Of a stretch of DNA of 5,455 nt, positions 1-5,455 are shown piece after piece. Every line of letters begins with the position of its first letter. Position 1 is the first letter of the stretch. The position numbers were made by a program, and so were the translations under genes. The stretch comes from RGIG1840 sp964626795 (lineage in GTDB: Bacteria; Bacillota_I; Bacilli_A; RF39; UBA660): positions 1-5,455 of the forward strand of contig CAZVIQ010000051.1 in assembly GCA_964626795.1 (NCBI GenBank), read 5' to 3'. The notes under the pieces are model-generated. The model made no database searches. It had not been told where the DNA came from and saw only the letters and a program-made list of their open reading frames with translations.

Positions 1-569
1 TTATATCCTTTTTTATAAGGAGTAATTTTATCTCCCTTTACTACATATCCTTGCTTTGCTCTTTCAAGTAAGGGTATATCTTTTTTTGAATCTGAATACG
101 ACTCTAAAATTTCAATATTAGGAAATAATTTATCAAATCTTTTTAATTTCTCTTCTCCCGAACAATTATTTCCTATTATTTTGCCGGTTTTTAAGTCAAC
201 TTCTGTTCCAATTACATTTTTTATATTTAATCTATCACAAAACTTTTTAATCCAAATAGTATAAGATGCACTTATTACTAAATCATCTTTTTTTTGTTTT
301 TCTTTATACCAAGATTTTATATTTTTCATATACTTATCAGTAAACTTTTCTAAATATTTATCTAAATCTTTAATTTCAATTAAAAACATAAATAAAGTCT
401 CTTTTACTTCTTTAAATTCAACTTTATTTAATTTATATAGAACTCCTTTTTTTATAAATTTAAATATATATTTTAACATCAAAAAAGGATGTTTGATAAG
501 TGTATATTTAATCAAATCTATACTTGTATCTCCTCTATAAATAGTATCATCAAAATCATAAACGTTCAT
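1..569 (-). CDS. HAD superfamily subfamily IB-like phosphatase (3' end cut by window edge)
   Basis: This is a predicted cytoplasmic Mg-dependent phosphomonoester hydrolase of the HAD superfamily; its substrate cannot be told from sequence. 189 codons are visible and the frame is open to the left edge. HAD motif I is at the very N terminus (DFDDT, residues 5-9, nucleophile D5 and acid D7). Motif II is the serine of VISAS (S100). Motif III is a lysine in GEEKLKRF (K141). Motif IV is SYSDSKKDIPLL (D160, D164). Residues about 10-95 form the helical cap typical of the IB group. Family members are about 190-210 residues, so only a short C-terminal piece should be missing. The start is set by an AAAAGGA ribosome site at 577-583, inside the end of gpsA, and only 3 bases separate it from the gpsA stop, so translational coupling is likely. 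Phosphoserine phosphatase and PgpC-like lipid phosphatase are related HAD enzymes. A link to glycerol-phosphate or phospholipid metabolism is inferred only from the gpsA neighbour. Confidence 0.88.
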   Translation of the reverse strand, partial: MNVYDFDDTIYRGDTSIDLIKYTLIKHPFLMLKYIFKFIKKGVLYKLNKVEFKEVKETLFMFLIEIKDLDKYLEKFTDKYMKNIKSWYKEKQKKDDLVISASYTIWIKKFCDRLNIKNVIGTEVDLKTGKIIGNNCSGEEKLKRFDKLFPNIEILESYSDSKKDIPLLERAKQGYVVKGDKITPYKKGY

Positions 570-572
570 ATT

Positions 573-1550
573 TTATTCCTTTTCTATTAAGAATTTTAAT
601 AATTCTTCTTTATTTTTATCTTTAAGCACAATATTATAAATCAAATCTATAATCGGCATTTTTACTTTTTTGTTTTTTACTAATTTATAAATTGATTTTA
701 AAGTATACATACCTTCAACAGTTGTAGTTTCCAAGTATTTATCTATTTCTTCCTTACTAGCACCTTTTCCTATTAGATATCCAAAGCTATAGTTTCTACT
801 AGTCGTACTTGTACATGTCATAAATATATCTCCAAATCCTGCAAATGAAAGAATAGATTTTTTATATCCACCAAGTGCTTTTATTAAATGCTTTACATCA
901 TTAAGTGATTCTGTTAAAAAAAGTGCAACAGTAGAATCTTCTACTTTCATTCCTCCAAGTATTCCCGAAGCAATTGCTAAAACATTTTTTACTGCTCCAC
1001 AAAGTTCAACTCCAACTATATCTCTCGTAGGTCTTAATTTTGTTTTATCGTTTTTAAGTGCTTTTATAACTATATCTTTCGTTGTTTTATTTCTTACTCC
1101 GAGTGCAAATCCAATAGGTACCTCTTTAATAATATCAGATGCAAAAGTTGGACCCGATATTACAGCATAATTTTTTGTGTTGTTATATTTCTTTAAAACA
1201 TCTACTAAAAATAAACAAGTATTTTGTTCTATTCCCTTTGTTGCAATTAAAACGTGTTGTTTTGTTTTAACTAAATACTTTGAGAGATCTTTTGATACAC
1301 TGTCAAAAGCAAATGCTGGAACTGCTACAACAATAAGTTCTGCATCTTTTACAGCATTCTCTAAACTTGTAGTAAAGCTAAGATTTTTTGGTATTTTATA
1401 TCCTTCCAGTTTCTTAGATATTCTTTCTTTATCCAATATCTTACATTCTTCCTCATCATGTGTCCACATGTTTATTGTATGTTTGTTTTTATTCATTATT
1501 GATGCAAGCGCAATACCATAGGCTCCACTTCCTAAAATACAAATATTCAT
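573..1550 (-). CDS. gpsA: Glycerol-3-phosphate dehydrogenase [NAD(P)+], GpsA
   Basis: This cytoplasmic enzyme reduces dihydroxyacetone phosphate to sn-glycerol-3-phosphate, the backbone for phospholipids and for glycerol-phosphate wall polymers. The protein is 325 residues, normal for the family. The N-terminal Rossmann fold carries GSGAYG (residues 7-12). Further marks are VAVPAFAF (75-82), ATKGIE (103-108, K105), SGPTFA (132-137), CGAVKN with the probable catalytic lysine K188, AGFGD (237-241), SRN (251-253, R252) and VEGMYT (278-283). I chose the ATG at 1550 because GxGxxG then sits at the usual place and AAGGAG lies at 1563-1568. An upstream in-frame ATG at 1598 would add 16 unconserved residues and overlap tagO. 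The stop is 3 bases before the HAD gene. One oddity: where GpsA usually has LITRGL, this protein has FLTESL (211-216), so the normally conserved arginine is replaced by glutamate. Confidence 0.95.
   Translation of the reverse strand: MNICILGSGAYGIALASIMNKNKHTINMWTHDEEECKILDKERISKKLEGYKIPKNLSFTTSLENAVKDAELIVVAVPAFAFDSVSKDLSKYLVKTKQHVLIATKGIEQNTCLFLVDVLKKYNNTKNYAVISGPTFASDIIKEVPIGFALGVRNKTTKDIVIKALKNDKTKLRPTRDIVGVELCGAVKNVLAIASGILGGMKVEDSTVALFLTESLNDVKHLIKALGGYKKSILSFAGFGDIFMTCTSTTSRNYSFGYLIGKGASKEEIDKYLETTTVEGMYTLKSIYKLVKNKKVKMPIIDLIYNIVLKDKNKEELLKFLIEKE
577..583 (-). promoter_or_regulatory. Ribosome binding site of the HAD phosphatase gene
   Basis: AAAAGGA lies within the 3' end of gpsA, 7 bases before the ATG at 569. 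Ribosomes ending gpsA at 573 would already be over the next start. Confidence 0.7.
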
Positions 1551-1554
1551 TTTC

Positions 1555-2628
1555 CTATTTATCTCCTTTTTTATTCTTATTTCTCTCAAAAAGCACATCT
1601 GTTTTAAGTACTAAAAATATTACCATAAATAATATAAATATATATGAAACAACCATTTCTTTTCTATATCCGAAAGCATACAAGATTGATGTTATCGAAA
1701 ATAATATATCAACAGCATAAATAATTAAAATTGATTTTCTTTTTGCAAGACCTAACTTTAATAATTGATGATGTATGTGCTCGCCATCTGCTTCTCCAAT
1801 ACTTTTGCCTTTTAATTTTCTTCTGCAAATCGCTAGCACTGTATCAATAATAGGAATAAATAAAACCACTAAAGGAATCACAAGAGAAGTAAGTGTCATT
1901 GTTTTAAAACCTATTAATGCTATTACAGATATCATAAGTCCCAAAAATGTTGAACCTGTATCACCCTGATATATTTTAGCAGGTGGAAAATTATGATATA
2001 AATATCCAAGCGTTGCGCCTAGCATAATAAGTGAAAGTATTACATCAAGACCTCCTAATAGATTAAGACCCATTGCAATTATTGCAATAGTTAAAAAGTA
2101 AATTGAAGATATTCCTGCACATAGTCCATCAAGACCGTCTATAAAATTTATTGCATTTATAGCACCTACTATAATAAACATAGTAACATAGGGAGAAAAT
2201 ATTCCAAAATCAAGTCTTAAGTTAAATAATGTTACTTCTCCAAGAACAAGTCCTCCATAGAATACTACTATTCCCGCAATTATTACATGAACTAAAAATT
2301 TATATCTGGCTGGTATTGTTTTTTTAGTCTTTTTTCCAAAATCATCAAATATTCCTAAAAGTAAAATTAAAAATGATGAAATCAATATTGAAAGCATTAA
2401 AGTATTCTTAGGTGCAAAAAGCATATATCCAAGCAAAAAACTTAAAAACATACCAACCCCGCCTAACAAAGGAATTGGTTTATCATGTATTTTTCTTTTC
2501 TCATTTGGAATATCAAATATTTCTAAATAAGTCGATATTTTCTTCATACCTTCTACCATTAAAGCTGAGGCTAAAAAACATACAAATATTATTAAAATTA
2601 TATTATGACCGTTTACTACTAAATTCAT
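1555..2628 (-). CDS. tagO: Undecaprenyl-phosphate N-acetylglucosaminyl-1-phosphate transferase, TagO/WecA family
   Basis: This polytopic membrane enzyme should move a sugar-1-phosphate (GlcNAc-1-P in characterised relatives) from a UDP-sugar to undecaprenyl phosphate on the cytoplasmic face, the first step of wall teichoic acid or another surface glycan. The protein is 357 residues and about ten or eleven hydrophobic helices can be seen. Family motifs in order are KRKIHDKPIPLLGG (44-57), the metal-site IFDDF (D95, D96), NAINFIDGLDGL (158-169, D164 and D167), YQGDTGST (220-227, D223) and the cytoplasmic HIHH (284-287) followed by QLLKLGLAKRK. The HIHH motif and the early KIHDKPIP segment favour TagO/WecA over MraY. 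The ATG at 2628 begins a hydrophobic helix at once; the purine-rich stretch ahead is only a weak ribosome site. It lies 42 bases after dxr and 4 bases before gpsA. The exact sugar and the polymer made cannot be told here, because no downstream glycosyltransferases are in the window. Confidence 0.9.
   Translation of the reverse strand: MNLVVNGHNIILIIFVCFLASALMVEGMKKISTYLEIFDIPNEKRKIHDKPIPLLGGVGMFLSFLLGYMLFAPKNTLMLSILISSFLILLLGIFDDFGKKTKKTIPARYKFLVHVIIAGIVVFYGGLVLGEVTLFNLRLDFGIFSPYVTMFIIVGAINAINFIDGLDGLCAGISSIYFLTIAIIAMGLNLLGGLDVILSLIMLGATLGYLYHNFPPAKIYQGDTGSTFLGLMISVIALIGFKTMTLTSLVIPLVVLFIPIIDTVLAICRRKLKGKSIGEADGEHIHHQLLKLGLAKRKSILIIYAVDILFSITSILYAFGYRKEMVVSYIFILFMVIFLVLKTDVLFERNKNKKGDK
1563..1568 (-). 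promoter_or_regulatory. Ribosome binding site that decides the gpsA start
   Basis: AAGGAG lies inside the last codons of tagO, 12 bases before the ATG at 1550. It supports that start over the in-frame ATG at 1598, and suggests translational coupling with tagO. Confidence 0.75.
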
Positions 2629-2652
2629 ATACTCACTCTCTTCTTCAAAAAT

Positions 2653-2681
2653 ATTATATAATACTTTCTTTTATATTTCTA
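2653..2681 (-). promoter_or_regulatory. Possible internal promoter before tagO
   Basis: On the minus strand TAGAAA (2676-2681, four of six bases of the -35 consensus) is followed after 17 bases by a perfect TATAAT (2653-2658). Transcription would start near 2646, about 18 bases before tagO. It would let tagO-gpsA-HAD be expressed without dxr. The 42-base gap here is the only sizeable gap in the gene string. AT-rich chance matches cannot be excluded. Confidence 0.4.
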
Positions 2682-3810
2682 CATATCTTTGAATTTCATT
2701 TTTTACTTTCAAATCTAAAGTTAATATGTCTTCTATATTATTTATTTTTACATTTTTATGCTTTTTTAATACTTTTTCAAGAATTTTAATTATATCAATA
2801 TATTTTATTTTGTCATTTAGAAAAGCATTTACTAGAACTTCATTTGCAGCATTAAATACTATTTGATGACTATGACCTTTTTTAAGAACATAATATGCCA
2901 ATTTTAAGGCTTTAAATTTTTTAAAATCAGGTTTTTCAAAATTTAATTTACTTATTTTAAAAACATCTAATTCTTTTGCATTTGTTTTAACTCTTTCTGA
3001 TTGCATCAAAGCATAAGAAATAGGTACTTCCATAGATTTAGGACCAATATTGGCCATTATAGTGCCATCTATAAATTCCACCATTGAATGAATTAAACTT
3101 TGTTTATGTATTACAACTTCTATTTTATTAGGATCAATATCAAATAAGTATTTTGCTTCAATTATTTCAAACGCTTTATTAACAAGTGTTGAAGAATCTA
3201 TTGTTATCTTACTTCCCATATTCCATGTAGGATGATTTAAAGCCTCTGCTTTAGTAGTGCTTTTTGTTATTTCTTTATTTAAAAATGGTCCTCCTGATGC
3301 TGTAAGTAAAATTTTATTTATTTTACTTTTATCTTCTCCATTCAAGCACTGCTCTATAGCAGAATGTTCACTGTCTATTGGAAGTAAAGTTGCCCTATGT
3401 TTTTTAACTAAATTCATAATTATCGGTCCACCACTTACTATAACTTCTTTATTGGCAAGCGCAACTATCTTACCTGTTTTTATCATATTTACCGTTGGTA
3501 TAAGTCCGACTATACCAACTAATGCAGAAACATAAATGTCACTTTCATTTAAAACCGATATTTCTGATAAACCGTTTTCTCCATAATAAATCTTTAGTTT
3601 TTTAAACTTAGATTTTAATAGTTCATAATTACTTTCACTCTTTATATAAACATAGTAAGGTTTATATTTTTTAATTTGTTTAATTAATAAATCAACGTTG
3701 GAACCCGCTACTAAAGTCATTACTTTAAATTCTTTTTTATTTTTATCAATTACATTTAAAGTAGAAACTCCTATTGAACCGGTTGAGCCATATATAGATA
3801 TTCTTTTCAT
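2671..3810 (-). CDS. dxr: 1-deoxy-D-xylulose 5-phosphate reductoisomerase
   Basis: This cytoplasmic enzyme turns DXP into 2-C-methyl-D-erythritol 4-phosphate with NADPH and a divalent metal. It is the committed step of the non-mevalonate isoprenoid pathway and the target of fosmidomycin. The protein is 379 residues, the normal size. The NADPH-binding loop is GSTGSIG (8-14). VALANKE (116-122) follows, then metal ligands D146 and E148 in PIDSEHS and E215 in NKAFE. Substrate-binding residues include S206, N211 and K212. The flexible loop is HPTWNMG (193-199, W196). IHKQSLIHSMVE (234-245) carries two histidines, and NAANE (320-324) leads to the helical C-terminal domain. Most relatives have IHPQS, so the lysine at 236 is a variant. 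The start at 3810 gives the full N-terminal strand before GSTGSIG. Its ribosome site is poor (GTAGTGA). It is the first gene of the minus-strand string and supplies isoprenoid for the lipid carrier used by the next gene product. Confidence 0.97.
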   Translation of the reverse strand: MKRISIYGSTGSIGVSTLNVIDKNKKEFKVMTLVAGSNVDLLIKQIKKYKPYYVYIKSESNYELLKSKFKKLKIYYGENGLSEISVLNESDIYVSALVGIVGLIPTVNMIKTGKIVALANKEVIVSGGPIIMNLVKKHRATLLPIDSEHSAIEQCLNGEDKSKINKILLTASGGPFLNKEITKSTTKAEALNHPTWNMGSKITIDSSTLVNKAFEIIEAKYLFDIDPNKIEVVIHKQSLIHSMVEFIDGTIMANIGPKSMEVPISYALMQSERVKTNAKELDVFKISKLNFEKPDFKKFKALKLAYYVLKKGHSHQIVFNAANEVLVNAFLNDKIKYIDIIKILEKVLKKHKNVKINNIEDILTLDLKVKNEIQRYVEI

Positions 3811-3821
3811 AAAATCACTAC

Positions 3822-3838
3822 TACAAGTTTAACATGTA
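3822..3838. promoter_or_regulatory. Near-perfect 17-bp palindrome, possible operator
   Basis: TACAAGTTTAACATGTA is symmetric about T3830, with seven of eight base pairs matching; only the pair 3826/3834 fails. It lies in the predicted leader of dxr, 11 bases before the start codon. A hairpin would have almost no loop, so a protein-binding DNA site is more likely than an RNA structure. The regulator is unknown. Confidence 0.35.
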
Positions 3839-3858
3839 TTTGTCACTTTTTGTATACT

Positions 3859-3886
3859 TTTATAAATAATTGATGATAAATGTCTA
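3859..3886 (-). promoter_or_regulatory. Predicted sigma-A type promoter for the dxr-tagO-gpsA-HAD string
   Basis: On the minus strand a -35 element TAGACA (3881-3886, one base off TTGACA) is followed by a 16-base spacer and a -10 element TATAAA (3859-3864, one base off TATAAT). Transcription would start near 3852, giving a leader of about 41 bases before dxr. This is a consensus match by eye in AT-rich DNA, so chance matches are possible, but its place and quality are good. Confidence 0.55.
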
Positions 3887-3891
3887 TTATT

Positions 3892-3902
3892 ATGTTAAAC
3901 TT
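3892..3902. repeat. Second GTTnAAC copy, inverted relative to the 3825-3835 copy
   Basis: ATGTTAAACTT at 3892-3902 is the exact reverse complement of the 11 bases at 3825-3835, with 56 bases between the arms. It sits just upstream of the TATAAT for the plus-strand gene. Its core GTTAAAC is symmetric about A3897, but symmetry outside the core is weaker than in the first copy. Confidence 0.4.
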
Positions 3903-3906
3903 ACTA

Positions 3907-3912
3907 TATAAT
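3907..3912 (+). promoter_or_regulatory. Predicted -10 element of the wall hydrolase gene promoter
   Basis: A perfect TATAAT lies 24 bases before the start codon. It predicts transcription from about 3919 with a very short leader that begins just before the ribosome site. No good -35 element is found at 16-18 bases upstream (3884-3889 reads CTATTA), so the promoter may be weak or depend on an activator. Confidence 0.45.
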
Positions 3913-3921
3913 GAAAATAAT

Positions 3922-3929
3922 GAGGAGGT
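3922..3929 (+). promoter_or_regulatory. Strong ribosome binding site of the wall hydrolase gene
   Basis: GAGGAGGT is a near-ideal Shine-Dalgarno sequence placed 7 bases before the ATG at 3937. It fixes that start, which is followed at once by a signal peptide. Confidence 0.9.
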
Positions 3930-3936
3930 AGATGTA

Positions 3937-5455
3937 ATGAAAAAGTTATTATATTATATATGTTTCTTATTTTTGTTGTTTTTACCTTTCACTATAAATG
4001 CAGACTATGGAATTGTCATTGAAAAAATAGGAATTAATATCAGAAGTGACGCAACCGCAGATTCAACTAAATTAGGTGCAGTACCATATAATCTAAGAGT
4101 AGAATTATTAGAAACTACTAAATATTCTGATAAAGGTACTGAATGTCCTGCTGGATGGTATAAGATAAGTTATAATGGAATATCTGGTTATGCATGTAGC
4201 AGTTATTTAAATATATTTACCAATTCAAGTAGTGGTCAGCCATATACTGCAAGAGTTAACTGTTATGATTATTTATCTGTATGGGATAAAACTGTAAAAG
4301 GCAATGTGTATGATATGCAAGACAGATTAATTAACGGAACAACTTTTACTATAGAAGAAACTTTACCTGGAGGAAGTGGATGCGATGCTAGATATTACAG
4401 CTGGTATAAAATAAGATATCATGGAAACAAAATTGGTTATGTATGTAGTAATGATGTTGCTAAATATGAAGAGCTTACAATATCTTCAGCTAATTACACA
4501 GAAGCAGAAACAGCATATGCAAACTCTCTTTTACAGGCTGGATTTACTAAGAATTATATTCCATATTTAATAAAAATGAAAAGAGATCATCCTAATTGGG
4601 AATTTAAACCGCTTGTTACAAATATAGAATGGAGTTCTTTTGTTTCAAAGCAAACCAATATGAACTTAGTACATAATAGTGTTACAACATATCTTTCTTA
4701 TTATTCAACTATGGTACAAAAAAGTGGAAACTATTATTATACAAATTATGCTACAAATGCATTCTTTCTGGATCCGAGAAATTTCTTAAGTGATAGATTT
4801 ATATTTATGTTTGAAAATCTAAGTTATGATAAAACTATTCATACAGACGCTATATTGCAAACATTCTTAGATGGTACATGGTTAAATACTGCAGAGTATA
4901 GAGGATACTTCATGAAAGCAGCAGAAAATTACAAAGTTTCCCCTACTCACTTAGTAGCTAGAGTTATTCAAGAAGGTGGAAGCAAATCAGATTATGGTCC
5001 TATTACCGGTAAATATAATGGAAGTATGAACGGGATATCCCTTTATGGTTATTATAACTTTTATAATATAAATGCTCCTAGTGATTGGGTTCAAGGTTTG
5101 TGTTATGCTACAGGAAACTGGTACGACAGCGTTAGTGGTACTTGCCAGCAAATAAACAGCACTAAATATGGAAGGCCATGGAACACAAGAGAAAAGGCAA
5201 TTCTCGGTGGTGCAGAGTTTCTAGCCACTGACTATATTGGAATTGGTCAGGATACTCTGTATTCACAAAAATTTGATATTGTAAATACTAACCTTCACCA
5301 ATATATGGAAAATATTCAGGCACCTAGTTCTGAAGCACAAATTCTCTTTGGAAGCTACAAGGAAAAAGAAATAGAAAACAAAAATTATACATTTAAAATT
5401 CCTGTTTATAAAAACATGCCTGATTATGTATCACTTCCCTCTATAGCAAGTACAA
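3937..5455 (+). CDS. Secreted SH3b-repeat N-acetylglucosaminidase-like peptidoglycan hydrolase (3' end cut by window edge)
   Basis: This exported protein is predicted to cut glycan strands of peptidoglycan during growth or separation. 506 residues are visible and the frame is open at the right edge. Residues 1-22 are a signal peptide (KK, hydrophobic core, likely cleavage after INA). Two SH3b-like repeats follow at about 24-94 (with GINIRSDAT) and 103-177. Each ends in a C...WYKI.Y.G..GY.CS pattern, and a Ser/Gly linker joins them. The region from about 190 to 460 resembles GH73/LytD-type glucosaminidases: FFLDPRNFLSDRFIFMFENLSYD (274-296), ARVIQEGG with the probable catalytic E346, then ITGKYNG and GYYNFYNINAPSD (371-383). 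NLHQYMENIQAPSSEA (453-468) and FKIPVYKNMP close the visible part, as is usual in this family before further C-terminal domains. Mature cysteines are 70, 87, 109, 149, 170, 389 and 403. No lipobox is seen. How it is held on the surface lies beyond the window. The activity is inferred, not proven. Confidence 0.88.
   Translation, partial: MKKLLYYICFLFLLFLPFTINADYGIVIEKIGINIRSDATADSTKLGAVPYNLRVELLETTKYSDKGTECPAGWYKISYNGISGYACSSYLNIFTNSSSGQPYTARVNCYDYLSVWDKTVKGNVYDMQDRLINGTTFTIEETLPGGSGCDARYYSWYKIRYHGNKIGYVCSNDVAKYEELTISSANYTEAETAYANSLLQAGFTKNYIPYLIKMKRDHPNWEFKPLVTNIEWSSFVSKQTNMNLVHNSVTTYLSYYSTMVQKSGNYYYTNYATNAFFLDPRNFLSDRFIFMFENLSYDKTIHTDAILQTFLDGTWLNTAEYRGYFMKAAENYKVSPTHLVARVIQEGGSKSDYGPITGKYNGSMNGISLYGYYNFYNINAPSDWVQGLCYATGNWYDSVSGTCQQINSTKYGRPWNTREKAILGGAEFLATDYIGIGQDTLYSQKFDIVNTNLHQYMENIQAPSSEAQILFGSYKEKEIENKNYTFKIPVYKNMPDYVSLPSIAST
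4144..4203 (+). repeat. Intragenic SH3b repeat unit, copy 1 (C-terminal half)
   Basis: Encodes residues 70-89, from C70 through WYKI (74-77) to the CSS at 87-89. The 25 bases from 4156 match the 25 bases from 4402 at 22 positions, and the 18 bases from 4186 match those from 4435 at 15 positions. Confidence 0.75.
4381..4452 (+). repeat. Intragenic SH3b repeat unit, copy 2 (C-terminal half)
   Basis: Encodes residues 149-172, from C149 through WYKI (156-159) to the CSN at 170-172. Compared with copy 1 it has two extra residues between the first Cys and Trp and two extra residues before the GY. The N-terminal half of this second repeat (about 103-148) is much less like copy 1 and lacks the NIR-type motif. 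Confidence 0.75.

Larger units (their letters stand above)
3811..3936. other. Divergent intergenic control region
   Basis: This 126-base AT-rich stretch separates the starts of dxr (minus) and the wall hydrolase gene (plus). It holds one promoter-like element for each direction and two related GTTnAAC near-palindromes, described as separate entries. I see no RNA gene, terminator or small ORF with a ribosome site in it. Confidence 0.85.

Noticed and set aside
1177..1521. Plus-strand open frame of 114 codons
   Set aside because: It lies opposite gpsA, has no ribosome site or family motif, and its low-complexity composition is that of an antisense shadow.
1551..1598. A 16-residue N-terminal extension of GpsA from the ATG at 1598
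   Set aside because: It would overlap tagO by 44 bases, lacks family conservation, and the ATG at 1550 has a good ribosome site and puts GxGxxG at the usual place.
1460..1720. Plus-strand open frame of 86 codons across the gpsA/tagO junction
   Set aside because: Antisense to two well-supported genes; no recognisable domain.
1775..1969. Plus-strand open frame of 64 codons
   Set aside because: Antisense shadow of the conserved core of tagO.
2412..2789. Plus-strand open frame of 125 codons, hydrophobic
   Set aside because: It spans the opposite strand of tagO and dxr ends; hydrophobicity comes from the reverse complement of A-rich codons, and there is no ribosome site.
3257..3535. Plus-strand open frame of 92 codons
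   Set aside because: Antisense shadow of the most conserved part of dxr.
3822..3838. Terminator or riboswitch hairpin in the dxr leader
   Set aside because: The symmetric sequence leaves almost no loop, is AT-rich with no U-tract, and the leader of about 41 bases is too short for a known riboswitch.
3835..3898. Possible WalR (YycF) boxes because the divergent gene is a wall hydrolase
   Set aside because: Several TGT words occur (3835, 3841, 3851, 3881, 3893), but no two have the 11-base period of the known direct repeat.

Overview
The window is AT-rich throughout (about 30 % G+C by eye) and fully coding apart from one intergenic region of 126 bases. Low-GC codon choice, good Shine-Dalgarno sequences, a TagO-type phosphosugar transferase and an exported SH3b/glucosaminidase wall hydrolase together suggest a monoderm member of the Bacillota or a related wall-bearing lineage, possibly an uncultured gut-type one. 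Trp codons in the five genes are TGG and no frame needs TGA read-through, so the standard bacterial code fits. The exact taxon cannot be fixed from this sequence.

Layout: four genes on the minus strand form one compact gene string, read from right to left. They are dxr (3810 to 2671), a tagO/wecA-type gene (2628 to 1555), gpsA (1550 to 573) and a HAD-IB family phosphatase (569 running off the left edge). Gaps are 42, 4 and 3 bases. A plausible promoter for the string lies at 3859-3886, and a possible internal promoter lies before tagO at 2653-2681. On the plus strand, one large gene starts at 3937 and runs off the right edge. It encodes a secreted protein with a signal peptide, two cysteine-bearing SH3b-like repeats and a GH73-like N-acetylglucosaminidase domain.

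How the genes fit together: Dxr commits carbon to isoprenoids, which include undecaprenyl phosphate. The TagO-type enzyme loads a sugar-1-phosphate on undecaprenyl phosphate to start a wall polymer. GpsA makes sn-glycerol-3-phosphate for phospholipids and possibly for glycerol-phosphate polymers. The HAD phosphatase is of unknown substrate. The divergent gene would remodel peptidoglycan. The common theme is cell-envelope precursor supply and wall turnover.

I see no mobile element, CRISPR array, RNA gene or clear terminator. I did not find an obviously new system. The points most worth a second look are the divergent control region with two related GTTnAAC near-palindromes, the paired-cysteine SH3b repeats, the gene order itself, and a variant motif in GpsA.
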